Assembly (NCBI GenBank): GCA_019649035.1
Contig: BMAT01000236.1
Location: 24,624 to 88,623 of the forward strand
Source of the DNA: Elysia marginata
Taxonomy: Eukaryota > Mollusca > Gastropoda > Plakobranchidae
DNA: 64,000 nucleotides
Direction of reading: 5' to 3'
In this document: piece by piece, positions 1-11,639 of the stretch
Layout: each line of letters begins with the position of its first letter
Position numbering within the stretch: the first letter of the stretch is position 1
The notes under the pieces: generated by a model
Told to the model about the DNA's origin: nothing
Seen by the model: the letters and a program-made list of their open reading frames with translations, nothing else
Database searches by the model: none
Translations under genes and position numbers: made by a program

Positions 1-1439
1 TTTTTTTTTTTGCATCTCTTTCCTTTTTGTTGTTTTCTCATCAACTCTACACTAGTGCTATAATTTTACATGTCTTATCCTAAATGTCTACTTGTGTGTA
101 CTTTTTTGCAGATTACTGAGTTTAATCATGCTCTGAGGCTGGCATAAGGATCATCTCTATATCGCTTCTTACTCATACGTCGGTTTATTAGTTTGTTTCT
201 CCCTCCCTCTAAATTTTCTTCTCCAATTCATATCATTCTATTCATTTAATCATATTTGTATTTTATTGATCGCATCTATCTCTCTCTTTTTATTGTTCTT
301 TTTTATCTTAATTTTTTAAAACTTTAACATTGGTCTGCGGGAACGTCCAAAAAATACGCTCCAAGAAATATAGTTTTGCCTGTGTCCAGATTCTACAAAA
401 CAGAGATTTACCGAAGATGCACCATAGAGCACAACTTCTAGGCCAGCTTGTTTCTTTTCACCAGAGTAAGGAGAGACACAACATATATTTCTCTAAAGCG
501 TTGGGTAGTAATTCGAGGGACACACCATTTCATAGTTTAAACGGGAAAGATTTAGAGAATAAAAGCATGGGCGATTACAAAATCTAGATACCTGTTTGAA
601 CTTAGTAAAAAGGCAGTATGTCAAACAACGAAGGACGAGAACCAGACCTAATATTACGCCTCAATTCTTAGGGGCTTACTACATGCGCTGCATGTTAAAA
701 TCAAATGAGAAGGCGTGGATGTTGCCTTTTTTTTTTCAAACTAGTCATGGAAAGAAAGAGTAAATGGAGTATAGAGGTGTGGATAGGATAGAGAGTACTA
801 GAGAAACAGTAAAAGGGATAAAAAAAATGAAGATATATGGGGTGAGATAGGGGAGACAAAGACAAAATTAGACGGAGAAAAATAGAAATTCGGTATAGAA
901 AGCCGAAACAATATAATTATGGGTACAAAAAAGGCAACTTTTGACAATCCAGTCGTTCTTGCGTTATTGTTATTTCCTTACGCCCACGAAAATGTGAACA
1001 TTATACTAATTGTGTTACATTTGGTACTGCCGCTAAGAAGTAGGGAGAGAGAGGGACAGACAGACAGACAGACAGACAGGTAGACAAAGAAAAAAAAGAG
1101 AGAAACAGAAGATTTCGTGGAAAATGTATTCATTAGAAAAAAGTGTAGTGACGCAAAGCTCATTTGCTGAACATTTTTAGCGTGCAACAAGATGGCCAAA
1201 CTTAAATAGATATTCATAATTATTTAGAACCATTTGTGTGCAGCATGGTTTACATAAAATGGACTATATTTTTTGGTACGTTGAGGGAAACACAACCATG
1301 CTTGGACATAACTTTGTTTTGGTGCTAAAGTTTTACTGTTCACAGTTCATTTGTGCCCCTCCCCCTCAACTCCAATGTATTTCACTCGCTTAAAGACACG
1401 CTGGTGTCGTTTGGAACACAAATTATCACTAATGGCTGA
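1..1439. other. AT-rich stretch without a recognisable gene
   Basis: Low-complexity T-rich and A/G-rich DNA with short open frames only, none resembling a known protein. It contains a (GACA)n microsatellite at about 1055-1080 and purine-rich runs near 760-900. A pyrimidine tract followed by CAG near 105-112 could pass for a splice acceptor, but the following frame is not recognisable. I assign no function. Confidence 0.5.
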
Positions 1440-4400
1440 TAATTCTCATCAACGACAAACAGAAGCAGCTGTTCGTTCCTGATGCTGTTATTAACATCTT
1501 TATGTCTCTTTGTTGTTTTCTGTATTCAAATCAGTGCACAGGAAAATTCTTGATTGGGAACATGTTGTCAGTCAACAGCAAAAGAAAAAGGGAGGAAAAG
1601 AGACATACAGAATTCACCTAGAAAAAATGGGAAAACAAATCTTCAAACGTAAGAAAACTTTTTAAAAGTTAACACACATTAAGGTCAATGCAAAATTTGC
1701 ACATTTTGAAATTATTATTTTTTTAAGCTATGCACTTAATAAAAGCTTTCAAGAAAAACTTACGCAACAATTTTCTTTAAATTTCCATGATATGGATCGA
1801 AATGTCATGTCATTGTCTAAAGACTTTTTCCACATCAGTATGGGCGATTAGAATCACATAATGTTCACAGTGCGTCATAGTTCAACGAGATCGTGTAAGT
1901 GTTATCGAAACTTGAACTCCTTGACATTAGGAGGGGATCATGATTTTTAACGTTCTCTATATTCATGTCTAGAACAGTTATTATGGGTAATCAAACAGGT
2001 GCCACTAGGATAAACCGAGTTTAGGAAAGCTCTATAAGTGTTTCATTTACGTTATGACTATTAATTTGAGGTGTAATTTTCAAACGAGCTGACATTCACA
2101 GTCATTGAAAGATAAGGAGCGTATCAAAAAGGTTTGCGAAGCTGAACTTAATTATATTATATTTTCACGAAGTCATAAGATGTAGATTTAGAACAGCTAA
2201 AGTAGGGTACATGAAGTAGACTTGAGATGTCGATAGTAAAAAAATATTATAACAATAAAGGTTTTCATGCACGGAAGATAAAGATGCAAAGAGAGAAACA
2301 AAAGAATTGACTGTGAGTGTCGAAAAAAACGAGAGAATAAGGAAGGTCAGATGTGGTAATTGGAAACATTAAGAGAAAGATAGAAAAAGAGAGAGAGAGG
2401 GAGAGGCCCCTAAGGAAAGAAATAGGGAACAGTTGGGGAGTGCGTTAATGAAGTAGGAGTAATAACGATAGAAAGAGAGTGAAATAGAAAATAATTATAA
2501 AAGACAGAATCAAACTTTGAATAATAATACCGTGAAGAGAAAACGGGTAAACGAATAAGTAAACTGCTATTATAAAAATTAGATATACAGATGAATAGCT
2601 AGGCTGATGGCCAGTCAGACACTTTGGTGTGTAGATAGATAGACTGTTCTAGAATATTTAAAAGAAACAACGAAAACAATCATAGGTAGGCCTACTTTTA
2701 TACATTTATGAGAAGCCAAAGAACAAAGGCCAAGGCGATTGGTTAGTAAAAAGCTCTAAGATTTAATGAACGATATTCTTTGGCTTTTCATCAAGTGATA
2801 TCAATGTATTGCTGCGAATAAAACTAGTTTCCGTAAAATGGCTCTGACCTAAATTCAACATAATTATACTTCTTTATGATCCCGGTATTGTGTATCAAAA
2901 GTGCTCTAAAGGCGTTGTATTTAAGCTGCACAATATTTTTTTCCTATTGCGCAACACAAATGCACAAAAGCGCAATTTGTAGGATTGAAGGCCGCAGAGG
3001 TTGATGTTTTACCAAGATGCATGTGACCTTACTGAGATTAGGGCAAAACCATTGGCATGCTAGTGTGGACATGGAGATATAAGGCAGTAATAATTAAATG
3101 TCATTCAAAGTCATCTTCAAACCGGTCTAAATATGTTCAGGTGGACCAGACGCTCGGGCTGAAAAGAGAAAAAAAATTACACCATGTTCAAAAGCAACTC
3201 ACCAGGTACAAGTTACTACACGTCACAACAATTGTTTTCTGTGTGTTGATCGAAACTTATCGACAATGTTAAACTTTGGCCGTGGGGGGCTCAGAAACCG
3301 CCAGAACAAAGGTTCATGGCATGGAGACTAATGAAAAGGCTATTGTGTTAGTTTTTCTAATATCATAACCTTTGCTTGTTTGATGCATCAATATGCTAGG
3401 ACAGCCTTTTGTCACAAAGGTCAAATGTTTACTCAAATCCTCCTTTTTCCAGCTTTATATCTTTCGTGAATGATGGATATTGTTAAATAGAAGCTGCTGC
3501 AATCCATACTTTTTTTATTCTATCAACAAGTCCATCTGTTGCGAGGAAAAAAGAACGAGCCTGACACCTGGTGTCATTTTTTACCATAGTTTGAAATATA
3601 AGAAGTAATTTTTTGGCTTTAGACTACAAATCGTTTTGATATTTAAAGGCTCTTTTCATTGAACCCTTTGGCAAAAGTCGCAGTAAACTCAAATATTGGT
3701 GACCTTGCTTGGTCAGAAGACAATACATACAAAGTTCACTGTGAGATACAAATAACATTAACATGGGTCTCTTCGATAACAATACATTCCATCATGTTCG
3801 ATGAATGATAAACAAAATCAGGTTCAATAGAGTCTCTTTTGACAAAGCGTTGAAGCGATTATCTTAGAATGCATTCTACTGAATTATTGATCTTAAAATC
3901 GGTTGATCTTATTTAAGTGTTGATATGTAACCAAACATGATCGCAATTTATTTTTCAGGTCTACCAATCACAATTTTTATTCTAAACATATTAAACTCAT
4001 GTTATTAGGTCGTAGGAAGATCTTGAAATTTCAGCCATTTTGTTTTTAAAAATCAGAGATGTTACCCAGTATACTATAATTATCCTACCTGATACGATCA
4101 GTGCTTGGTCAGAGGCATAATAATAAACGACCTCAAACAGTAGTCTGAATCAGGAGCATGATTTTATCCTAAGGACACATTTTTGGTTTGAAGACATATC
4201 ACCATTTTAATAAACACGTACGTCAAAAATATTTTTTTTTGTAATTCCCCACCTTTTGTTCGCTTTATGTTCTTTGATAAAATAAATCGGTTGGATGGGT
4301 TAAAAGTCTTTTAAAAATGTGATTATGTTTGAAGATAGAAGTGTATGCTAGTATATGACCTTTGATTAAGAAAATGTAATTATTATTCATTATGTTACAT

Positions 4401-4722
4401 TGTCCCTCAAACTATTGTAATAAGTAAGCTTTCCAGCAACGATGAGGTAGTTTTGTAACTGGGTTCGTTGCTGTTAACATAATTCTAGCAATTATCTTGC
4501 ATGATGATGATTGGTCATAGTATTCAGCCCTGTCAGGTTGTAACTTTGCCATTACCAAAAGTTTCTAACTCAAAAGCAATACATTCATTGAATGTTGTTC
4601 ATAATGCTCTTTTAGCCTCTCCACAATTAAAATATAGTAAGTGGTGTAAATTTTCAAGGGCAGGTAGTAGCATTAAAATTTCACATCCATACCATACAAT
4701 TGCACAGTAGTGGCTAGTTTTT

Positions 4723-4831
4723 CCGATTGTTTGAAATGTTTTATCTCGTTTTTTACTTTGACACAAGAATAATTATCCCGATTGTTTGACATGTTTTATT
4801 TAGTTTTTTACTTTGACACAAGAATAATTCT
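4723..4831. repeat. 55-bp tandem duplication
   Basis: Two adjacent copies, 4723-4777 and 4778-4831, share the CCGATTGTTTGA start and the TTTGACACAAGAATAATT end with few differences. It is a recent local duplication in noncoding DNA inside copy A. I saw no equivalent in copy B. Confidence 0.85.
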
Positions 4832-7172
4832 TTAAAGCAAGATGCCTTAGGCTTTCAACTAATTTTGTTGTGCGGCTCTTTATATATCAATCGTTTTTCT
4901 TTATTGCCAGCCTAAGTTATTTATTTCTTTAATCCCTTGCATGATCTCAGCAGGACTTAAGATACTTGATTCATGTAAATTCTCCATAACTGAGGTTACT
5001 TCTTTATTCTTCCTATGATTTCAGTACTGTTTTCTTAGGTTAGTGCGATCACCAGGAAACGTTGAAACTCAAAACTTGAAACATTTTCTTGGTTTGCTGC
5101 ATATAAACGCTGTTGTATTAAAAGGGTGTTGATGGTTATTTTACTCGATGAAAGTGACATTTACTTAACCAACTTGCCTTTAAAAGAACAATAATAAATG
5201 CCAGAAAACAGAGAAAGAAAAAAATGTAACCGCATAGAAAAGGCGCGAACTTAAGAGAAAGGAAAATGTATAAAGGAAGGCAGACTCGACGTAAAGAATG
5301 ATTCAGGAAGAAGGTGAAATTAAGTCATACATAAGATTAAATGTGAAAAGAGGCAGAATTTTAAAGATGAGGTTGACATTTAGGCATGGAAAGTCTTTTA
5401 ATAAAAGGAGAGAGAGTAAAATTACATAGAGAGTCAGTGAGAGAGAGAGAGAGACAGACATACAGACAGAGAGGGATAAAGAGAGGGGGTGGGAGAGAAA
5501 GCGAAATTTGTCATTGATTCATGGCACATCTTAATCGCACTTCAACGGTAAATAACGGCTTTGTCAATCTTAGCAAATATGATGTCAATCTCTCCAACTC
5601 ACGAAGTGTTTTTTTAAATGCAAATAACAAATCTGTCCATCTACGTTAATGACTAAATTGCAAGTAATGCGGCTACGTGTTATTTTCATGTTGATAGTTA
5701 AGATAATCACATGGAGGCTTTCTGCTTATCATGAGAATTGAAAAGGTTTATTATATACATCTATGTTCTTCTAGTATTGTACATAGGTCTTCTGCCTATA
5801 TGGAAGTGTTAGTCATTACTACTGTGAAGCTTTTGGAGCTTTAGGATCGCTCAATAGCTTCATATCTTACAATATATCAGAGCAGTTAAAGACGATAGTA
5901 ATGGACAGTTAATGTTTATTTATATTCATTATTTTGGGGGGAAAGGAGGGGGGTAATAATGATCATGAATCTTACGATAAACAATACTGACTGTATTTAT
6001 GTGTAGTTTTGTTGCAAAATTTAATGTATAGGATGGCACAGTCCTTTGGTAATTACATTAGCCACAGCATCACCACCTTTCATAGCAAATGCAAAAGAGT
6101 ACTGATTTGTATACGGGGCGAGTCAGAGCTCTCAGAAACGAAAATAAAATACATGTTGGTCGTTGAACCCTGTATTTTGTTCTGTCGCAAAAACATTGCT
6201 TTGTGCGTGGCATCCACCCACCCTACTTTTCATGTCTCTTGTCTTTGATCGGCAAGACTAGGAAAAATAAAATAAATGCGCAATAAGTTCGATAGCTGTC
6301 AACAAAGTAACGTTTTACTTTGTAAAAACAGTTTTTCTTTTTTTTTCTATTTAATATTACAATCTTTTGAGTACAGTAGTCTATTCCAACTGAATGCTAA
6401 TAGGACACCGAGCACTCTAGCTTAGTGTTTGCTCTTCTAGTCAAGTTGGGAACCAAGACAAACAAAGATAAGAGGGGCAACTGGTAATTTATGTAAATAT
6501 TTGCTTTCCGGGAGCCATCGGAAAATGCCGAGATAATAATTATTCTAAACAATGACGAATAAAAAAAATCTTGTCTGAATCACTCTGTAAACATTGCTCG
6601 GCACGCGTGGAACGAACTAGCTCACACAATTTAGCATATTTCTGTAAGTTGCTAATTTCTCCCATTGAACTTAAAGATAGTCTAACGGTTGTTGGGCCTG
6701 CCAGTGAGTAAAGCACAATCGTATTAAATTGTTTGTGTCTCTTCTTTTTGTTATAATTTGTGTCGTAGGGTTTTTATCGCATAGGCCCAGCTTTGACCAC
6801 ATTCGTTAAGCAAACAGTCGGCCTTCGATTCAGAGCCAGAAACTTTGAAGAATGTTTGGCTTAAGGTAGAACCACAAAGGCGTCGGCACCGACAGTCGGA
6901 TTTTGGTTGGTTGTTTGAATGTTAACGTCTCTTTTCAACTACAAGGTTGTATCAGAGATGGCGCTGGGGACAATTGAAATCGTGCTGCCACACTGTGATG
7001 TGAGGAGCGCTTGTATACACCACACCCAGTCTCATTATCCTGACACCGGGCCGACCAGACTTAGCACTAAACCCATAATGCCAGACACTAGGCGGATCAG
7101 CTGCTAATACCAATTTTAAAGTCCTTTGTTTGACTTGGCCGGAGATCGAACCACGCACCTCCCGAACTCTGA

Positions 7173-8375
7173 GCGAGTGTCTTGGCAACACCCAATTTCA
7201 GCCCGGTTTTTAATTTCTTTGAAGATTCGACATCAAAGGGTCTCACCACCTTGGCCTCTCAGGTCACCCAATTTCAGCCCGGTATCGCTTTTAACAATTA
7301 TGTATTATTAGTAGAATAGCAGCTTCGATACTAAAACTTTCCCATCTGAGTTTAACAGGCTGTGGACTGTCACTTTGATCGCACCAAAGTGGCCGCATTA
7401 GAAAGTTTTGTCGTTTTATTGGTTTCGAATAAAAGTGTTATAAAAGTCATTGAAAGAATCATTATAAAATATTTACAAAGTTGGGGGCAGCATCTCTTTG
7501 GCAGCTTGGCGAAGATAGACAGTCAGATCAATTTCTCCATTAACATATTGCTCATATAACTGCTCCTTCTTTTGCTTTTTCTCTCTGTGTTCTTTTCGTT
7601 TGTTGGGCGAAGGCTGTCCAACACAACGAATCTTCAGATTAACTTTTTCTTGCTCCTTCAGGCCTTTTACATCCTGATAGGTGATTAAGCTAGATTTTAG
7701 CGCTTCTTGGTATACCATCTTCCCCACTGACTCTTCTGTGATTTCTTGTGCTTTCCTTTTAACTGACGTTCTAGTCTTCTGCAGCTGTAACGCTTTTTCT
7801 TCAGGTTTCATATGGTTATGTGTGGTTGGTTTCATGATTATTTCTTTCATGTACAAATTCGTTGTGCCGTTTGATGGACATGTTTCAGCTATGCATCGCC
7901 AGGATACAGAATTTTTGTTTCGTCGCCGTATACGAAACCGAAAACCGTCGACTACAAGGCATGGCGCCCCTCTATTTGTCTGAATGATTTCAATCTGGTA
8001 CAATCTATGGTCGATTGGAGAAAAAATTAATCTATACTCCAGATGTTTAGCAGAGTAGGCCTACTGTCAGTATATTGTGTACAGACTTACACAGAAGTGC
8101 AGCATTCTAGTCGAAATGAGGAAATATCACAGAGATAAGTGTTTAGTATTGTTCACCATCTTCTTGAAATGTTTTGATTTGATTACGCTAGGATATAAGG
8201 TAGCGTAGAAAATGCGAGTCATGTCATGTATGTATTTACATGCAGCTTATTTGGTATCGAATACGTAAATATAAAGCGGGCTGAATTTAGGTGTCGGCTA
8301 GTGAGAGCGGCAACCGGGCTGAAATTGGGTTAACCCAGGTAAAAGCGGGCTGAAATAAGGTGCTGCGAGTGTCTT
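7173..8375 (-). mobile_element. MULE-like DNA element, about 1.18 kb, carrying a FLYWCH gene
   Basis: An 11-bp direct repeat, GCGAGTGTCTT, at 7173-7183 and 8365-8375 marks the target duplication, leaving an element of about 7184-8364. The ends are inverted repeats built from a reiterated ATTTCAGCCCGG motif. Two copies face inward on the left (near 7195 and 7270) and three inverted copies lie on the right (near 8275, 8315 and 8345). A target duplication of 9-11 bp together with a FLYWCH protein is typical of Mutator-like elements. No DDE transposase domain is present, so the element is probably non-autonomous. The target duplication still matches exactly and the internal frame is open, so the insertion looks fairly young. 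It is the innermost and last of three nested insertions. Confidence 0.75.
7473..8003 (-). CDS. FLYWCH-type zinc-finger protein, 176 aa, transposon-borne
   Basis: An intact frame with one N-terminal FLYWCH zinc finger. It starts GAPCLVVDGFRFR (residues 12-24), then W35, C37 and C42, and ends in THNH with H62 and H64, giving the expected C2H2 ligands. FLYWCH fingers bind DNA or proteins and are common at the N-terminus of MULE transposases. Residues 65-176 are charged and lysine-rich (KRKEHREKKQKK near residue 138) with no recognisable catalytic domain. MULE transposases are usually several hundred residues, so this is either a truncated transposase keeping only its DNA-binding end or a small accessory protein. 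The start at 8003 is simply the first Met; no promoter or splice signal was identified. It lies centrally between the element's inverted ends. I am confident in the FLYWCH call and unsure whether it is expressed. Confidence 0.85.
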   Translation of the reverse strand: MYQIEIIQTNRGAPCLVVDGFRFRIRRRNKNSVSWRCIAETCPSNGTTNLYMKEIIMKPTTHNHMKPEEKALQLQKTRTSVKRKAQEITEESVGKMVYQEALKSSLITYQDVKGLKEQEKVNLKIRCVGQPSPNKRKEHREKKQKKEQLYEQYVNGEIDLTVYLRQAAKEMLPPTL

Positions 8376-8659
8376 ACCGCTAGGCCACAGAGCCGGTACC
8401 GACAGTCGGACCAGACCCGACCGATTTTTTGGTATTACGGCAGCCTGGCTACGAATGAAAAGATAGGCGTTGCTGTAAGACAGGCGAAAAACAGAAAAGA
8501 AAAGAACGACCTCGGGTCCATTCTGACCTGTCGGTCCAGACGCTGGTGTGGTTTTACCTTTAGGCTTGCCCTGGCCTCAGCAAACGCAAATTTTACCGAC
8601 CCTAAAGTAGACACTGGTCCTGGCCAAATATCTGATTTGAAGGCCAAACACTACGATCT

Positions 8660-10600
8660 TAACTCAAATCTCAGCGTTTATGGCGAAAACTGCTGTAAGG
8701 ACAGAGGTCTTTTGGAAACAGATTTAAAATCAGTATCTGATTAGATACTTTTGAGTAGCATAAATATACCAATACCAACAATTGTTGCTTTAAGTAATTT
8801 GCTTTTATTTTTCAGATCTAACCAAATCAATCACGGATCTGTTGTTTTTAAGCGATGAATCCTGGTGCATCTTTCACGAACACTTGTTTAGTCTCTCATG
8901 AAGTTGAATGCTTTATGATAGTTGCCACGGCGAGAAAGATGATCTTGTTTTTTTTCCATCACTATGTGGCGAGTGTCACAAAGACATTGGAAAAACACGA
9001 TAATATTAGATATTAAATAGAGCTCCACGTTTCATAATTGATCTCAATAGGAAACTCTTAAAATAGACAGGCACCTCTAACTTTGTTTTTGCAATTATGT
9101 TAAAAAAACAATATGCAATCGAAATAACCAATACGTATCTTATTTCAACGTCAAACCTCATAGTTATTATTTGTAAATTAAATATTATTAGCATTACTTT
9201 TCTTTTAAGCCCTCAGGTTGCCTATCTTCTGCTAGTAAACAAACCATTTAAAATACAACACTATTACAAAAATTACGAAAGCAAAACGAAATTAATACAA
9301 CCCCAGGGGAAATTCTATACTCAGAGAATGAGAATGGAAATACAAAGACTTGTGAAAATGACGTCATTGAGATTGAAAAAAAATTTATATTGTACTTTTT
9401 ATAATTGTTTTCTCATGTTTCATTTATGCATTACAATAGGCAAAAACCTTTGACTAATCTATTGTCGATTTCAACAACATTGTATTACATGTACTCAAGA
9501 CTTGCAGCATTTGCAGACCATGCTCTCGACTTAAGCTCAAGGTTTTGTGCTATATCCAATAATGAATCTTTGGATCTATGAAGTTTACCTTAAGAATCGC
9601 CAGATAAACATCCATCTTGTACCTAAACGAAAGAGCAACAGTGATTTCACAATATTTTCTCTCAATTGTAATGTAAAACATGTAATATTTTGCAAAGTTC
9701 TGAAAATTCAGTTTTTGCTTTAGTGAAAAAGGAAAACAAATCTGCTTTCCAATGAATAATATCTTGCGGCTATTTACTTATAATCATAATCGGGCATAGA
9801 AGAAGGCGTGCTTTATTAGCCACGTCCGTAGATAGTTTTAATAAGCATTGCCACAGGATGTGAAGCGCTTTATCATTAGAACTTTATTTGTAGTGTTGTC
9901 ATGCTCCAACAGGATATATCAAGGCTTTCTTACCTGGCGTCAGCGCTTTGAATTTATGTTTGGCCGTTTAAGATTTTCGGTCTTCTTGAAAGTTTTGCCA
10001 TAGGCTCCATATTTTTGTCCCGCAGCTTCTTTGCCGTGCAATGCTTAAAAAGAAGACTTGATTTTTCTATCTATGGTAAGGGGCTGAGCTCCAATTCTGT
10101 CATCTAAATCTTCATGTCCTTACCTATTTAAATATTCAATCAATAGCAAACTAATCGCGCTGCCTACGCTTTTCAACGATTTAGAGAGACAAGCTGTTTC
10201 TTATAAGGTAACATTGAAAGTGATTATAGAGGGTCTTATTTTTTGCCCTTTTATCAATTAAATGGACTCAGCGCAATGAAAAATTCTTGTTAATCGGCTC
10301 CTAAGCACTCAACAATTTGTTTAGAATGAAATATCTTTCATAATAATGTTTGATTTTTTTTTCTCTGAGTGAACACTAGAACAATCACAAAAATTTACAA
10401 GAAATTGTTTTGACACCGAAAATAGGTTGTAATCAAATTACTCCCCTTCAACATGTTGGATGATATTATTCGTTTCTGGGCATTTTATGTTAAATATTTA
10501 CCATTTTCAAAATTATTTCCAATATTTGAGAAATAGTATTGAGGAACAAAGAGTCGCGAATGAAACTTATAGAGTGACGAGAATAAGTATGAAGGAAAAT
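8660..10600. other. AT-rich DNA between duplicated blocks
   Basis: The first 100 bp or so continue the copy A/copy B match, after which similarity is hard to follow. The 118-residue open frame at 9097-9453 is rich in Ile, Leu, Lys and Asn, as expected from chance in AT-rich DNA, and is not listed as a gene. No repeat or RNA signature was seen. Confidence 0.5.
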
Positions 10601-10849
10601 GCCGTTGCGTGACTGTAACCCCAATCTCTAAGCCCAAAATCAGTCACGAATTCTGGCGTAGTGTTGTATTTTGGGTCTCACGGTCAGCGCTATGTCAACG
10701 CCAGGGGCTGTCAAAAGTCGATTCCAAGGATAACAGATAGTCTCTTCCTGATTCCATCTGAACCTTCAGACCAAGGCATGCTGGCCGAGCTGCGTCTCCA
10801 GCTGTATTTACACTGACCCAGGTCGATCAGGACTTCCAGTGGAATAAGT
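10601..10849 (+). repeat. Near-identical core block, copy A member
   Basis: This block begins GCCGTTGCGTGACTGTA and closely matches 60063-60319. I count about five single-base differences over the first 225 bp or so, and an 8-bp length difference near the 3' end. Its GC content is higher than the surroundings. The longest open frames, about 45 codons on either strand, carry mostly amino-acid-changing differences between the copies, so coding is unlikely. Flanks on both sides still align weakly with the flanks of the copy B member, which suggests the same ancestral position rather than two separate insertions. Its identity is unknown; no pol III boxes or known RNA fold were recognised. Confidence 0.8.
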
Positions 10850-11042
10850 GTAGTAAGATAGGTGAGTTAGAACAATGCAGGTGAACTAGGTCCCAGGAGT
10901 AGATACCAAACGCCTGAACTCAAAATACCTATTTAAAAAACTATGGTTATTATGGTCACTAAAATTAATACTAAGGATTCCACTGTGTTCAAACTGGCTC
11001 TGATCGAAGCAGCTTCAATATTTCTTCCGTTGAATTTGGTTA
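10800..11042. repeat. Diverged unit of the array seen at 60.26-61.83 kb
   Basis: After the core, the text GTGAACTAGGT (near 10882) corresponds to the ATGAACTAG and GATGAACTAG motifs of the copy B array. After the MITE, TATCGTGGAAGAA (near 11676) matches the same string at about 61720. The MITE at 11043-11639 therefore splits an old short array in copy A. Confidence 0.5.
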
Positions 11043-11639
11043 TAGGGAATGAGATTAGAGGTAAAACAAGAGTAGCGTCCCTTTTCTAGAAGACAACACC
11101 CCAAAATACTATAGTGCTATTGTAATCTAAACCTAGGTTTTAGGGTCTTGTATTGGTAATTTTCTTACTTTTATAAACGATTTCATATCTAGAACTAAAA
11201 AACTATAGAGCTTCCACTTTTATCTGATTACTAGTATTTTTCTTTACTCTTGCTTGTGTTACCAATTCCATCTTCATGATTCTGCTTATTTTTTTAAAAT
11301 ATATATATCACTCTTGTTAGTACTGTGACAATATGTAAAAACTGACCACTGTCCTCTTTAATGTCCTTGTAACGTCTGCCTTTATATGTGAAATAAAAAA
11401 AAAAGTATAGAGCAAAATAAAAAGTTTGTCTTTAAAATAAATCTGTCGCATTAATTTTAAAAGATAGTATTCATAAGACAGCGGGTAATCCCATTTAATT
11501 TTCACATTATATTGTCTGTAAAATATTTCTTAAAAAATACTCTAGAACGTAAATCGGCATGTGCTAGCCTTAATGATTAAATCTCACTCGGAGATACATC
11601 TAGAAAGTTCCGCTACTCTTGTTGAAATCTCATTCCCTA
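11043..11639. mobile_element. 597-bp non-autonomous TIR element (hAT-like MITE)
   Basis: Inverted repeats of roughly 45-50 bp end the element. The left starts TAGGGAATGAGATTAG at 11043. The right, read in reverse complement from 11639, starts TAGGGAATGAGATTTC. Both continue with AACAAGAGTAGCG and a TTTCTAGA or TTTTCTAGA run, with one gap of about 7 nt between them. The flanks TTGGTTA (11036-11042) and TTGGGTA (11640-11646) differ at one base and may be a target duplication of 7-8 bp, which would suit hAT. The interior is AT-rich and noncoding. The family call is tentative. Confidence 0.7.

Larger units (their letters stand above)
6888..8410 (-). mobile_element. tRNA-derived SINE (about 305 bp) split by a MULE-like element
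   Basis: A perfect 13-bp direct repeat, ACCGACAGTCGGA, lies at 6888-6900 and 8398-8410 and is the target duplication. Read on the minus strand, the head has a pol III box A (TGGCCTAGCGG, near 8377-8387), then the 11-bp site where the inner element entered, then box B (GGTTCGATCTC, near 7140-7151). A tRNA-unrelated body follows and ends in an AACC-rich simple tail at 6901-6917. Without the inner element the SINE is about 305 bp, a normal length. Its body contains GTGTCAGGATAATGAGAC, matching GTGTCAGTATAATGTGAC in the SINE at 39290, which implies a shared central domain. It sits inside the TTA-flanked MITE. Confidence 0.85.
6861..8562. mobile_element. Short TIR element (Harbinger-type MITE), split by a SINE and a MULE-like element
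   Basis: The outer ends form an imperfect inverted repeat of about 37 bp. The left end begins AGGTAGAACCACA at 6864 and the right end closes TGTGGTTTTACCT at 8559. Both sides are flanked by TTA (6861-6863 and 8560-8562). Copy B of the segmental duplication (58258-58275) carries one TTA between the same flanks and no element, so it gives a natural empty site. Without the later insertions the element is only about 186 bp (6864-6900 plus 8411-8559) and noncoding. A TTA duplication fits the TWA target preference of PIF/Harbinger elements. That family assignment is inferred from the target site, not from a transposase. Confidence 0.75.

Noticed and set aside
6919-7311. Frames of 61-79 residues on both strands
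   Set aside because: They read through the SINE body and the subterminal repeats of the MULE-like element.
9097-9453. 118-residue plus-strand frame
   Set aside because: Ile/Leu/Asn/Lys-rich as expected from AT-rich noncoding DNA; no domain, no splice context.
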